IMG/VR virus record: IMGVR_UViG_3300018432_000050
Span: 1 to 22,698 of that record
DNA from: a virus
DNA: 22,698 nucleotides
Reading direction: 5' to 3' (one strand)
Shown one piece after another: positions 14,368 through 21,089 of the stretch. Numbering within the stretch: position 1 is the stretch's first letter; each line of letters starts with the position of its first letter. The notes under the pieces are model-generated. The model made no database searches. It was not told where the DNA came from and worked only from the letters and a program-made list of their open reading frames with translations. A program made the translations under genes and the position numbers.

Positions 14368-14547
14368 CTACTCCTCCTCTCTCGCTCGATCATTTACTAA
14401 CCAAAAATCCCCACACCGAAAGCACTTAGCTATCCTGCGTGGCGCTCCCGATACACGTGGCCCGTAAACCGGATTAGGATGGTCACACGCCCGAAGCCTC
14501 CACCACCACCGGAGCAAACGTTCGCGTAAAGAAAGGTGGTTAAACAC
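14368..14547 (-). CDS. 59-residue CxH-CxxC zinc-binding micro-protein
   Basis: GTG 14547 has AGGAG 7 bases upstream. The N-terminus is basic and Trp-rich (SLRERLLRWWWRLRACDH). The probable zinc ligands are Cys21, His23, Cys42 and Cys45 (KCFRCGDFW). Small phage proteins with this C-x-H ... C-x-x-C-G pattern are common in actinobacterial phages and usually unannotated. The stop abuts the GTG of the next gene. The gene follows the MazG-like stop by 15 bases. Confidence 0.72.
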   Translation of the reverse strand: MFNHLSLRERLLRWWWRLRACDHPNPVYGPRVSGAPRRIAKCFRCGDFWLVNDRAREEE

Positions 14548-14562
14548 TGTCTTTCTCCTCTC

Positions 14563-14829
14563 TCATCCCGCAGCCTCCTCCGTCCACTCGCCCAACGCCT
14601 GGTCGTGGTCCGCTATCATCACCGCGACCCAGACGAGATCCCCGAGCTCTTCGCACACCCGCTCCAGGTCCCCGGACAGCACCGCCTCGTGGAACTCCTG
14701 AGCCTCTTCGTCTAGCTTGTCGAAGAGCTTTCTAAGCGGCTCGCGGCGCCAGTCGGGTTTACCGGTATTCCTCACGGCAGCTTTCTGGGCTTCGACGGCC
14801 GCGGCGCGGATCGCGTGGGCGCCTCTCAC
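14563..14829 (-). CDS. MazG-like nucleotide pyrophosphohydrolase
   Basis: An 88-residue all-alpha protein with the MazG signature: EEAQE at 41-45 and EELGD at 60-64, giving the ExxE plus ExxD metal-binding acids, with a hydrophobic helix (LVWVAVMIADH) after it. MazG-type enzymes hydrolyse (d)NTPs to NMP and pyrophosphate. In phages they are thought to adjust nucleotide or ppGpp pools. It is close to the minimum length for a four-helix MazG unit, with the N-terminal helix serving as helix one. GTG 14829 has GGAGG 7 bases upstream and overlaps the previous stop. Confidence 0.8.
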   Translation of the reverse strand: MRGAHAIRAAAVEAQKAAVRNTGKPDWRREPLRKLFDKLDEEAQEFHEAVLSGDLERVCEELGDLVWVAVMIADHDQALGEWTEEAAG

Positions 14830-15038
14830 GAATCTGCCTCCAGGGCAGGCAGAGCAACTAGAGATAGCCGAGGATCAGCAAACGTAAAGACGGCAGTAAC
14901 TCCTTGACCGAAATCCAAACGGCAGTAATCTTCTATACAGTCCGCTACCGTCAACTTCCCTCGCCAAAGCGTGCAGGGATGGTTAATATCAAGAACCTCA
15001 TAGGTTGCACCCATCGTCATCGTAACTGGTTCGCTCAC
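14826..15038 (-). CDS. 70-residue beta-rich protein of unknown function
   Basis: GTG 15038 overlaps the preceding stop (GTGA) and has GGGAGG upstream. Predicted strands are TMTMGATYEVLDI, GKLTVADCIEDYCRLDF and VTAVFTFADPRLSLVALP. The pattern suggests a small barrel or Sm-like fold, but no family is recognised. It sits between a coiled-coil protein and the MazG-like enzyme. Confidence 0.65.
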   Translation of the reverse strand: MSEPVTMTMGATYEVLDINHPCTLWRGKLTVADCIEDYCRLDFGQGVTAVFTFADPRLSLVALPALEADS

Positions 15039-15271
15039 CCCATCGCCTCCCGAATCTCCCGGTCCTGCCGATCCATCTGCTGTACTTCTAGTTCTTCCAA
15101 CAACTTACCGGCCTCTTTGTTCTGCTCCTTGTACATCTCCGTAAGATCAGCGAGGCTGTACAACTCTCCATAAATCATCACCTGTGACCTACTTCCCTCG
15201 GCCATCCCTAAGCTGTAAGCCGTCAGCAACAGTTCTTCTATCGCCTTCTTAAACTCCGCTTTGCCTTTCAC
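15035..15271 (-). CDS. 78-residue helical/coiled-coil protein of unknown function
   Basis: GTG 15271 has GGAGGT 5 bases upstream and overlaps the preceding stop. The whole protein is predicted helical: AEFKKAIEELLLTAYSLGMA, then SLADLTEMYKEQNKEAGKLL and a charged EELEVQQMDRQDREIREAMG end with heptad spacing. It probably oligomerises. No enzymatic motif is seen. Translational coupling to the two-HTH regulator upstream suggests joint expression. Confidence 0.68.
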   Translation of the reverse strand: MKGKAEFKKAIEELLLTAYSLGMAEGSRSQVMIYGELYSLADLTEMYKEQNKEAGKLLEELEVQQMDRQDREIREAMG

Positions 15272-15723
15272 CCCATCACCTCCCTTACTTCCATAGCCTC
15301 GTTCTCCCGCTTCTGCCTCCGCAACGCCACCACCGTCTCCAAGATCCGCTCCCTGTCCTTAGCTGAAATCCACATGCCCTCTATAGTCTTGCGGACGAAC
15401 TCGAACTCCAAGCCACTAATAAACGCGAACTCCTCGGGGGTCATGTCCAGGTCCTCGAGCACGGCTTTCAGGCCGGGGACCGTGCCGGCGGGGCAGATGT
15501 GCGTACCGGTGCTCTTCTTATGTCTCACAATCACACGCTCGCCATTCTCGGATGCTTCCTCTTTAATGAACGGCAATAATGCCTCCTTGTAAAACTTCCA
15601 CTGGCGGCCTACTCTCCAGGCGGGGATCTCTTCGTCCTGCGCCATTTTGCAGACCGCAGAATGGCTCAAGCCTAAAAGTTTGGCGGCCTCAGCCGCAGTC
15701 AGAACTTGGCCTTGCTCTGTCAC
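15268..15723 (-). CDS. DNA-binding regulator with excisionase-type and XRE-like HTH domains
   Basis: A 151-residue protein. Residues 7-55 (LTAAEAAKLLGLSHSAVCKM, IPAWRVGRQWKFYKEAL) are a MerR/excisionase-type winged helix, with the characteristic W-R-G-x-W-K-F strand. Residues 84-135 (PGLKAVLEDLDMTPEEFAFI, FVRKTIEGMWISAKDRERIL) look like a Cro/C1-type HTH. The linker is short and basic. GTG 15723 has GGAGGT 7 bases upstream and overlaps the upstream stop. It may act at the repeat array upstream or as a lysogeny-type switch or excision factor; no integrase is in view. Confidence 0.78.
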   Translation of the reverse strand: MTEQGQVLTAAEAAKLLGLSHSAVCKMAQDEEIPAWRVGRQWKFYKEALLPFIKEEASENGERVIVRHKKSTGTHICPAGTVPGLKAVLEDLDMTPEEFAFISGLEFEFVRKTIEGMWISAKDRERILETVVALRRQKRENEAMEVREVMG

Positions 15724-15962
15724 GCGGCCACCTCCCGCACCTTTTCATAAGTATCGATAAACTTGTTAGCGGGCATCATGGTGTACGCCGGCTGGTGGAC
15801 TTCTTCCGCAAAAGAGATGTTTCGGACGGTGCGAATATGAAAGCATCTCTCGCCCTTAAACTCAGAACTAATGGGCCCGCCGCCCGGTATCGGATAGCAA
15901 GCCACGTCGTACTCGATCTCTGGCCTCTCCCGATGCCTGTAGCGTATCCAGTTCGCTGTCAT
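15720..15962 (-). CDS. 80-residue protein of unknown function
   Basis: ATG 15962 has GGAGGT 6 bases upstream and overlaps the previous stop. Sequence: WIRYRHRERPEIEYDVACYP, a glycine turn, then FKGERCFHIRTVRNISFAEE and a helical C-terminus (ANKFIDTYEKVREVAA). Mixed alpha/beta; no motif recognised. It is the only ATG start in the run 16162-13874. Confidence 0.65.
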   Translation of the reverse strand: MTANWIRYRHRERPEIEYDVACYPIPGGGPISSEFKGERCFHIRTVRNISFAEEVHQPAYTMMPANKFIDTYEKVREVAA

Positions 15963-16162
15963 GCGCTCACCTCCGGTCGAAAGGTGCTCTCAATATCCTC
16001 CCAGTCCTCAGATCCACACTCAGGACACTCCACGGGCCTATCTGCAAAGAACCATCGGTTAATGATGTACGCGCCTCGCTCTCCCCAACCGGCTCCGCAG
16101 TCCTGACAATAGACCGTAACGGAGCCTCTAGGACTATCGCTCTCAAGAATCACTTCCTTCAC
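15959..16162 (-). CDS. 67-residue zinc-ribbon protein
   Basis: GTG 16162 overlaps the stop of the gene before it (GTGA), so I prefer it to the 45-base upstream extension. Two CxxC knuckles, CQDC at 19-22 and CPEC at 46-49, flank a 23-residue beta insert (GWGERGAYIINRWFF). This is a classic rubredoxin-like zinc ribbon. It may bind nucleic acid or a protein partner. It starts the run of small zinc proteins encoded downstream. Confidence 0.72.
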   Translation of the reverse strand: MKEVILESDSPRGSVTVYCQDCGAGWGERGAYIINRWFFADRPVECPECGSEDWEDIESTFRPEVSA

Positions 16163-16590
16163 GCCCCCACCACTTCCTGCTTGATCTCGAAGACCTGCCG
16201 CGCACATTGGATTTTCCCGGTTCGCACGAAAGCCATATCCTGCATAGCCCTCACAATCTGTACCTTATGGCGCCGGATGCCGGCAGCCAGCTCAGGAGTT
16301 AGGTTCTTGCGCGGCCTCGCCCACAGCTTCTCCTCGCCGTCCGAGTTGCAGCGCAGGCCGATGCCACGCTCCGAGAGTTCAACCAGTAGCTCATATATCT
16401 CCTGATCTTGGTATCGGGCCCGGAGTTCCGACCGGATGCCGGGGAGTTCTTCTTCACGTTGGCGGAAGGCTTCGGCTATCTCTTGCGCCACCGCGGCACC
16501 CCGATCAGGCTCCGGGGCCTCTTCTACCTCCGTATCCGGGCCACGTAGCGCGGCCAAAACCTCTCCCTTGGTCTTATTAGTATTAAACAT
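16159..16590 (-). CDS. TubC-like docking-domain protein
   Basis: A 143-residue protein from ATG 16590 with AGGAGG 9 bases upstream. The N-terminal part is acidic and helical. Residues 78-130 (IYELLVELSERGIGLRC, EEKLWARPRKNLTPELAAGI, RRHKVQIVRAMQD) match the TubC N-terminal docking-domain pattern LLxxLxxxGIxLxxx...LTPELxxxIRxHKxxI. That module is known from polyketide and peptide synthases and is also attached to phage and plasmid replication proteins. Here it follows the candidate origin, suggesting a protein-protein adaptor for replication. The role is inference. Confidence 0.68.
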   Translation of the reverse strand: MFNTNKTKGEVLAALRGPDTEVEEAPEPDRGAAVAQEIAEAFRQREEELPGIRSELRARYQDQEIYELLVELSERGIGLRCNSDGEEKLWARPRKNLTPELAAGIRRHKVQIVRAMQDMAFVRTGKIQCARQVFEIKQEVVGA

Positions 16591-16615
16591 TACCAATAAC
16601 CTCCTATACTCGAAA

Positions 16616-16897
16616 GGTGACAGCAAAGGTGACAGACAACGTTTTTTACTGTCACCGCGTATTCCCGATAGGTATGGCGAATTCGTAGAAGCGGTGACAG
16701 CGGTGACAGCAATTTCCCTATTGTTTCCTGTTCTTGCCTTATTTGTCCTATACACCTATGACACTTTCTATTAATTACCTTTTTTTCTAAAATAGGTGTC
16801 ACCGCTGTCACCATGACTAGAATTCCCAATAGATAAGCCAAAAGACCGGTGACAGAAATCCGCATTTGTCTATCACCCACTGTCACTGGCTGTCACC
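16616..16897. repeat. GGTGACAG iteron-like array: candidate replication origin or operator
   Basis: Exact GGTGACAG begins at 16616, 16628, 16693, 16702 and 16848. Its reverse complement CTGTCACC begins at 16649, 16805 and 16890. One-mismatch copies lie at 16796 (GTGTCACC) and 16880 (CTGTCACT). Pairs are spaced 9-12 bases. The block 16693-16709 is an inverted repeat of 16796-16812 (16 of 17 bases) around an 86-base core of 30 percent GC. The array lies between the SF3 helicase and the TubC-like gene and overlaps the helicase's last codons. No convincing gene is present at 16591-16882. Confidence 0.8.
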
Positions 16898-18199
16898 GCC
16901 TAAAGTGCTCTTGAGTCGCACGCCTTGCCACATACGATTCGTATTCGTGGGTTTGTAGACGAACCCAAGGCGCTGCCATTCCTCCTTCATCCGGCTCTTG
17001 CTGAGCGGCGTGTGGCCTGCATTCTTTGCCCAATCCCGGTACCGCTCGTACAGGTACCCGGAGGCGGTTTCATGCTCGGGGCCGACGAAGCATTCCTCGT
17101 CCACGAACTGCGCCGGTAGATCGTTGGAGAACTCCCATTCGGCAGTGGCACTACGCATCTTCTCCGGGAACTCGAAGCCCCCGCGCTCGCTGAGTCGGGT
17201 TAATCCCTCGAGGGCCCAGTTGAGGATGCCGGCGCCTTCGGTCTTGATCAATTCCTTGATCTGCGGATCGCGTTCACCCTTGAGAGCAGGAAACGGAAGG
17301 ATATGAACCCGCCGGAAGATCCCGCCCTGTGCGCTGGCAATGCGCGGGGCTTCGTTCATTGCCCACATAATCTTTGCTATCGGGCGGTAACGTTCGGCGG
17401 CCTTATACTTCCGGTCGATGTTTAGCGGTTCGCCGGAAATCAGCGCGTCGATAACGTGCGTGCTCTTGAGGAAGGACGCGGGTTGCTCGGTGCTGGTGAG
17501 TAGCGTTTTCCCCGGGATGCCCTCCAGGGCAAACGATGAGTTTTCTATCTCGGCCAGTCCCAACGTGCCGGCACGAGGTCCGAGCATCGCCTGGAAGCCC
17601 TCTATAACCGTGCTCTTGCCGCTTCCTTGTGGCCCCTTCAGCCATAGGGCTGTTTCTAGGGATGTGTCCGTAGTCAGACAGTAGCCCGCAAACTCCTGTA
17701 GGAATAGCACCGCATCCGGCACCACCTGATTCAGCACGGCGAGGAACACGTCGGCCGTCGCTGTGGGTTCGTAATCGTAGGTTAAAGCCCCGGTCGCATA
17801 GTCCTCGGGGCTATGATCCCGTAGAATCCTTTTCTCTATTTCAAGCGTCCCGTTCTGACAAACTAGAATCCCCGGGTTCGCGTCCCATATATCGCGCTTC
17901 GTGTAAGTCGTGGCTCTGGCGAGCTTGAGGACGCTGCCCATCAAGTGCCCCGTAACCTTCACGCCCTCGTCACGAGAGCCCTCTAAAACGTCTATCACCT
18001 GGCTCTCGATAACCCCGTCGTCTTCACGCTCCCAAAACCCCGCCCGATAAGCCCACCAATCATCACCGGAGCGGACATGATGCGGGTAGCGTTCCATCCA
18101 GCGGTCCCGGAGCTCATCATGTCCGAGGCCCCCATCCGACTTGCTGGGCTTGGTCTTGATGCGGTCCTCCCACATCTGTCGAGCGGACTTTTCGCTCAT
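16883..18199 (-). CDS. SF3 replicative helicase (D5/P4-type primase C-terminal domain)
   Basis: A 438-residue protein. Walker A is GPQGSGKST at 189-197. The SF3 acidic motif B is near LLTSTEQP, motif C is KIMWAMNEAP and the arginine-finger region is IFRRVHILPF. The region before Walker A contains a D5_N-like segment (FLQEFAGYCLTTDTSLETAL). The C-terminal 90 residues look like a winged-helix DNA-binding domain (LYERYRDWAKNAGHTPLSKS). It unwinds DNA at the phage origin as a hexamer. There is no AEP primase domain, unlike full P4 alpha-type proteins. ATG 18199 overlaps the upstream stop, and its final codons contain the array repeats. Confidence 0.9.
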   Translation of the reverse strand: MSEKSARQMWEDRIKTKPSKSDGGLGHDELRDRWMERYPHHVRSGDDWWAYRAGFWEREDDGVIESQVIDVLEGSRDEGVKVTGHLMGSVLKLARATTYTKRDIWDANPGILVCQNGTLEIEKRILRDHSPEDYATGALTYDYEPTATADVFLAVLNQVVPDAVLFLQEFAGYCLTTDTSLETALWLKGPQGSGKSTVIEGFQAMLGPRAGTLGLAEIENSSFALEGIPGKTLLTSTEQPASFLKSTHVIDALISGEPLNIDRKYKAAERYRPIAKIMWAMNEAPRIASAQGGIFRRVHILPFPALKGERDPQIKELIKTEGAGILNWALEGLTRLSERGGFEFPEKMRSATAEWEFSNDLPAQFVDEECFVGPEHETASGYLYERYRDWAKNAGHTPLSKSRMKEEWQRLGFVYKPTNTNRMWQGVRLKSTLGGDSQ

Positions 18200-18714
18200 G
18201 GCAGCGGCAACTTCTGGAATCGAGACCAGGCGAGATCCGTTTCCTGCTTGCGCTCCGCCTCGGGCTGTACGTGCTCGAGCTCGGGTAGGATCAGATACTT
18301 GAACAGCCGCCGGCGCTTGATCTCGCGCCTCTCCTTCTCCTTAGTCTCGCGGATCTTGGCTTGCCGGTCCTGCTTGCGATACCACGACTCCGGGCGCTCC
18401 GGCAGATCTACGTTGAAGCGGTCTCCGAGCCAGGCGCACGCCATAGCGGGAGGCATATCGTTGAACTTCGCGGCGAGGGTTATAACGTCCCCGCCTTCCA
18501 TGCAGGCGAAGCAATGCCAGAGAGTTTCACCCGCGCTGAAGGCCCCTGAGGTGCCGCCGTTGTGACACAGAGGACACTCCCCTCGCCATCGTCCCCCGGT
18601 CCTGTGCCACTCGACGCCGAGCTCTGGCTGAAGTATCGGGATCGTGACGGCTTCCTTGACTAGATCAAAGCGGCGGCGCTGGAGGGCTGAAGTGGTATTA
18701 ACAATTACCATCAT
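18196..18714 (-). CDS. CHC2-type primase zinc-finger protein lacking a catalytic domain
   Basis: A 172-residue protein from ATG 18714, with GGAG 5 bases upstream and a four-base overlap with the upstream gene. Residues 40-80 carry the DnaG-type zinc-binding domain: GECPLCH (Cys47, Cys50), LWHCFACMEGGD (Cys68, Cys71) and VITLAAKF. The C-terminal half is a basic helix (YRKQDRQAKIRETKEKERRE), then a linker. No TOPRIM or RNA polymerase motifs follow. The domain recognises template start sites in primases; here it probably supplies template recognition to a separate partner such as the SF3 helicase. Confidence 0.82.
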   Translation of the reverse strand: MMVIVNTTSALQRRRFDLVKEAVTIPILQPELGVEWHRTGGRWRGECPLCHNGGTSGAFSAGETLWHCFACMEGGDVITLAAKFNDMPPAMACAWLGDRFNVDLPERPESWYRKQDRQAKIRETKEKERREIKRRRLFKYLILPELEHVQPEAERKQETDLAWSRFQKLPLP

Positions 18715-19388
18715 GACATCTCCAACGGTAGGACTTCTTGAGCGAGGCGTTTGGCGGCTATCTCGCAATACTTCTCTTCTATCTCTATGCCTATGGCTTT
18801 ACGGTTAAGGTTCTTGGCGGCGAGTAAAGTGGTTCCTACACCCATAAACGGATCCAATATGGTTTGGCCGGAGAGAGAGATGTTATTGAGCAGTGTTTGC
18901 CAAGTGCGCGGCGGCTTTGGGCATGGGTGGCCTAGCCGCGGAGGAGGTTCAACAAGGCGGTAAGAACACGGAACTCCCATGACTCGCTTTGATGCATTCT
19001 TGCCGTAATAGAGAATTGGCTGAGCATCAGTATTGCCAAAGGTTTGGAGGCCCACCGCTGCCGGCTGATAAAAAACACCAAAGCTTTGCGCCGCTGGATA
19101 TAAATCTAGGCAACGATTGCCTGGCGTAAGGACAACCGCTGTGGCAGTCTTGCGCAAGGACTGAATAACTGGCACCACAACACCTTCGACGTACACGCGG
19201 TCGTCTATAAATCCACCGGCATAATCACCTTTGCCTCTCGCTACGCCACCACTACGGCCACCCTCAATGCCATAGGGCGGGTCGGTAAGCACAACGTCAA
19301 CGGGCCCAATCTCAGAAAGTACCTCCCGACAATCCCCATGAAATATCGTACAAGAATCGTCCTGGTAGTAAGGCTTTGGCAAACTCAT
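18711..19388 (-). CDS. Orphan DNA methyltransferase (amino-MTase, DPPY type)
   Basis: A 225-residue protein starting at ATG 19388 with GGAGG 4 bases upstream, coupled by ATGA. Motif IV is TDPPYG at 35-40 and the SAM-binding motif I is DPFMGVGTT at 179-187, with HPCPKP at 154-159 between them. Catalytic before SAM-binding motif is the beta-class order of N6-adenine or N4-cytosine methyltransferases. No restriction enzyme is adjacent. It may protect phage DNA or mark it for replication or packaging. The target sequence cannot be read from this. Confidence 0.9.
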   Translation of the reverse strand: MSLPKPYYQDDSCTIFHGDCREVLSEIGPVDVVLTDPPYGIEGGRSGGVARGKGDYAGGFIDDRVYVEGVVVPVIQSLRKTATAVVLTPGNRCLDLYPAAQSFGVFYQPAAVGLQTFGNTDAQPILYYGKNASKRVMGVPCSYRLVEPPPRLGHPCPKPPRTWQTLLNNISLSGQTILDPFMGVGTTLLAAKNLNRKAIGIEIEEKYCEIAAKRLAQEVLPLEMS

Positions 19389-20038
19389 GCTACCTCCAAA
19401 GATTTTGCAACCTTGTTTCGATTCTGCCACCACCAGAGCTCTACCGCCGCCCTGGCCGCTTTTACGTCACCAGCATGGTCGTTGTAGAACCTCGCGTACC
19501 ATTGGCCCGGAGCGTCCTTTTTGATCCTGACCACGATCCGCTTGTTGACCTCGTAACCGTGCTCACGGAGCAGGAGGGCATAGAGCGCCGTCTGTAAGCC
19601 GTACTCCCGGCACAGTTGCGCCGAAGTCTTATAGTCCACCACCGCATACGATTCGTCGTGTAAGCGGCAATAGAGATCAAGTGTCCCGCCGACTCTCTCC
19701 CGCTCACTAACTAGGCTCAATTCGGTTTTTATCGGCTTGGCAACATGGGCGGCGAGGAAGGATCGAATAGCAAGAGCGTAGAGTTCCAAGTCTGCCGGAA
19801 CGTTCTCCGCTCCGGGCCGAGGCTCCCACGCGAGTCTATTTGCTAGCGCGTGAACTTGTGTCCCTATCAATGTGGCGGTATTACGTACTCGGTCGGCTTC
19901 TGTGCGTCCTACCTTGTGGCGCCATGCCTCGAGGTGCCTTTTCTCGATAATCTGAAGCACTTCCGTGACCGATGGGACGGCGAACCCCTGGCCCTGGTAC
20001 AGCCGAGGCCCGCCGCCCGATTTGTGAAGCTTTACCAA
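19385..20038 (-). CDS. PD-(D/E)XK nuclease of RecB/Cas4 type
   Basis: A 217-residue protein starting at TTG 20038, four bases after the upstream stop. Motifs of the RecB nuclease family are in order: GTQVH at 59-63, VGGTLD at 116-121, VVDYKTS at 133-139 and LQTALYALLL at 148-157 (the QxxxY helix). The active-site Asp and Glu/Lys residues are present. Phage members act as exonucleases in recombination or DNA repair, often beside single-strand annealing or OB-fold proteins, as here. No helicase domain is fused and no iron-sulfur cysteines are seen, so it is not a full Cas4. Confidence 0.85.
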   Translation of the reverse strand: MVKLHKSGGGPRLYQGQGFAVPSVTEVLQIIEKRHLEAWRHKVGRTEADRVRNTATLIGTQVHALANRLAWEPRPGAENVPADLELYALAIRSFLAAHVAKPIKTELSLVSERERVGGTLDLYCRLHDESYAVVDYKTSAQLCREYGLQTALYALLLREHGYEVNKRIVVRIKKDAPGQWYARFYNDHAGDVKAARAAVELWWWQNRNKVAKSLEVA

Positions 20039-20041
20039 CGC

Positions 20042-20569
20042 TTAGACTTCGAGCTCCGCGAAATCTTCATCGTTGGCGGCCTGCGCTGCAGCCTTGGTGG
20101 CCTCCTCATCAGAGTTATCCGCTTGAGCCTCAGCAGCAGCCTTACTCCGGCCCTTTTTGTTCGTCTTGGGCCTCACCTTTTCTATTCCGTTGCGGTGAAT
20201 ACCGGCTTTATCATCGAAGTAGCTATCCACGTCCAGCATGGCCTCTAGGCCGACAAGTGGATCGGTGTCATAATCCCAATCGTCGCCTACGAGCTTCCAA
20301 AAGCCCTTTTGGTTAAAGCCGGAACGCTCCCCGGTGGCGAGGGAGGTATGGCACGCAACCTCTATAACCCCGGTAAAGTCCGTTTCATATTCCACGTCCG
20401 GGTCCAAGTCCTCTTCAGAGGCCAGAACCTCGAAAATCCAGGCCAGTTTTTCGGTTGGCCCGGTCTTGTATTCCTTCGTGTATTGCTTTACTTCCTTGAG
20501 CCTCCCGAGGTAACGCTCCTCGAGCAAGATCGGTTCCTGCTTTAGTTCACTATCGTTCATCTTCGGCAT
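20042..20569 (-). CDS. OB-fold-like single-stranded-DNA-associated protein
   Basis: A 175-residue protein from ATG 20569 with GAGGA 4 bases upstream. The first 125 residues fit an OB-fold pattern seen in phage recombination modules: YLGRLKEVKQYTKEYKTGPT, EKLAWIFEVLAS, a central TGVIEVACHTSLATGERSGF strand pair and LVGLEAMLDVDSYFDDKAG. A Lys/Ala-rich linker and an acidic tip (NDEDFAELEV) follow, recalling the acidic tails of SSB proteins. It sits next to the RecB-type nuclease. I infer it binds single-stranded DNA or a nuclease partner. Confidence 0.6.
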   Translation of the reverse strand: MPKMNDSELKQEPILLEERYLGRLKEVKQYTKEYKTGPTEKLAWIFEVLASEEDLDPDVEYETDFTGVIEVACHTSLATGERSGFNQKGFWKLVGDDWDYDTDPLVGLEAMLDVDSYFDDKAGIHRNGIEKVRPKTNKKGRSKAAAEAQADNSDEEATKAAAQAANDEDFAELEV

Positions 20570-20621
20570 TCGTTCCTCTTTCTTCGTTCTTCGTTAGGCT
20601 GTCTGTCCGTGTGTCGAGCGT

Positions 20622-20894
20622 CTACATAGCAACCTCCTCCGGTATCGGACTTGGCACGGCCAACCACGAGGGACAATCAGGGTCCGGCGGTGGTGCAGGA
20701 AGTTCTCCGGTAAGGTGCTCGACCCGAACCCCGAGCAGTTCGGCTAGGGCGTCTGCAGTCTCGTCGCGCACGGCGGTCCCGCGGTACTCAGCGTTCCAGA
20801 TTTCGGGGTACGGCACGTCGGTCTGTTTATGGATCATGCGTAGGCTCACGCTGCGCTCTTCGCGGATTCGCTTTAGTTCGGGTATTAGGATCAT
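20622..20894 (-). CDS. XRE-family (Cro/C1-type) transcriptional regulator
   Basis: A 90-residue protein. I chose ATG 20894 because GGAGG sits 7 bases upstream and it overlaps the preceding stop (ATGA). Residues 3-58 are a Cro/C1 HTH: ELKRIREERSVSLRMIHKQT, PYPEIWNAEYRGTAVRDETA and DALAELLGV. The C-terminal 30 residues are proline-rich and probably flexible. It may repress the early promoter. A 52-base gap with no gene separates it from the replication module. Confidence 0.82.
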   Translation of the reverse strand: MILIPELKRIREERSVSLRMIHKQTDVPYPEIWNAEYRGTAVRDETADALAELLGVRVEHLTGELPAPPPDPDCPSWLAVPSPIPEEVAM

Positions 20895-21058
20895 GTAGTG
20901 TCCTCCTTCTCGTCCACGAGCACCCATCCGTCTTCACAGTGGCGCCACTTTTGCCCTACGAGGTCCTCCATACTTCTAGGACGCTCCTCACGATCTATCG
21001 TGTAACCCATCTTCAACAGAAGCATCTCCCCCTCTGAAAGCGTGGTTTTTTGCGTCAC
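20891..21058 (-). CDS. 55-residue protein of unknown function
   Basis: I chose GTG 21058, with GGAGG 5 bases upstream, over TTG 21088 or ATG 21070, which lack good sites. The sequence has a helical start (TLSEGEMLLLKMGY) and a WRHCEDGWVLVDEKE strand pair near the end, with one cysteine. It overlaps the XRE regulator start by four bases and so is co-translated with it. The function is not recognised; it may modulate its neighbour. Confidence 0.6.
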   Translation of the reverse strand: MTQKTTLSEGEMLLLKMGYTIDREERPRSMEDLVGQKWRHCEDGWVLVDEKEDTT

Positions 21059-21089
21059 GACTTCCTCCATTTCTTCGCCTGGGGGCAAG

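Noticed and set aside
14548-14570. Eight-codon frame starting ATGAGAGAGG after the MazG-like gene
   Set aside because: It is too short to support as a gene and simply contains the ribosome site of the next micro-protein.
16590-16886. A 98-codon minus-strand frame across the repeat array
   Set aside because: It starts at a GTG with no ribosome site, its sequence is shaped by GGTGACAG copies in mixed frames and orientations, and it ends inside the next gene's ribosome site.
16616-16897. CRISPR array
   Set aside because: Repeats are 8 bases, occur in both orientations and have no regular spacers, so this is not CRISPR.
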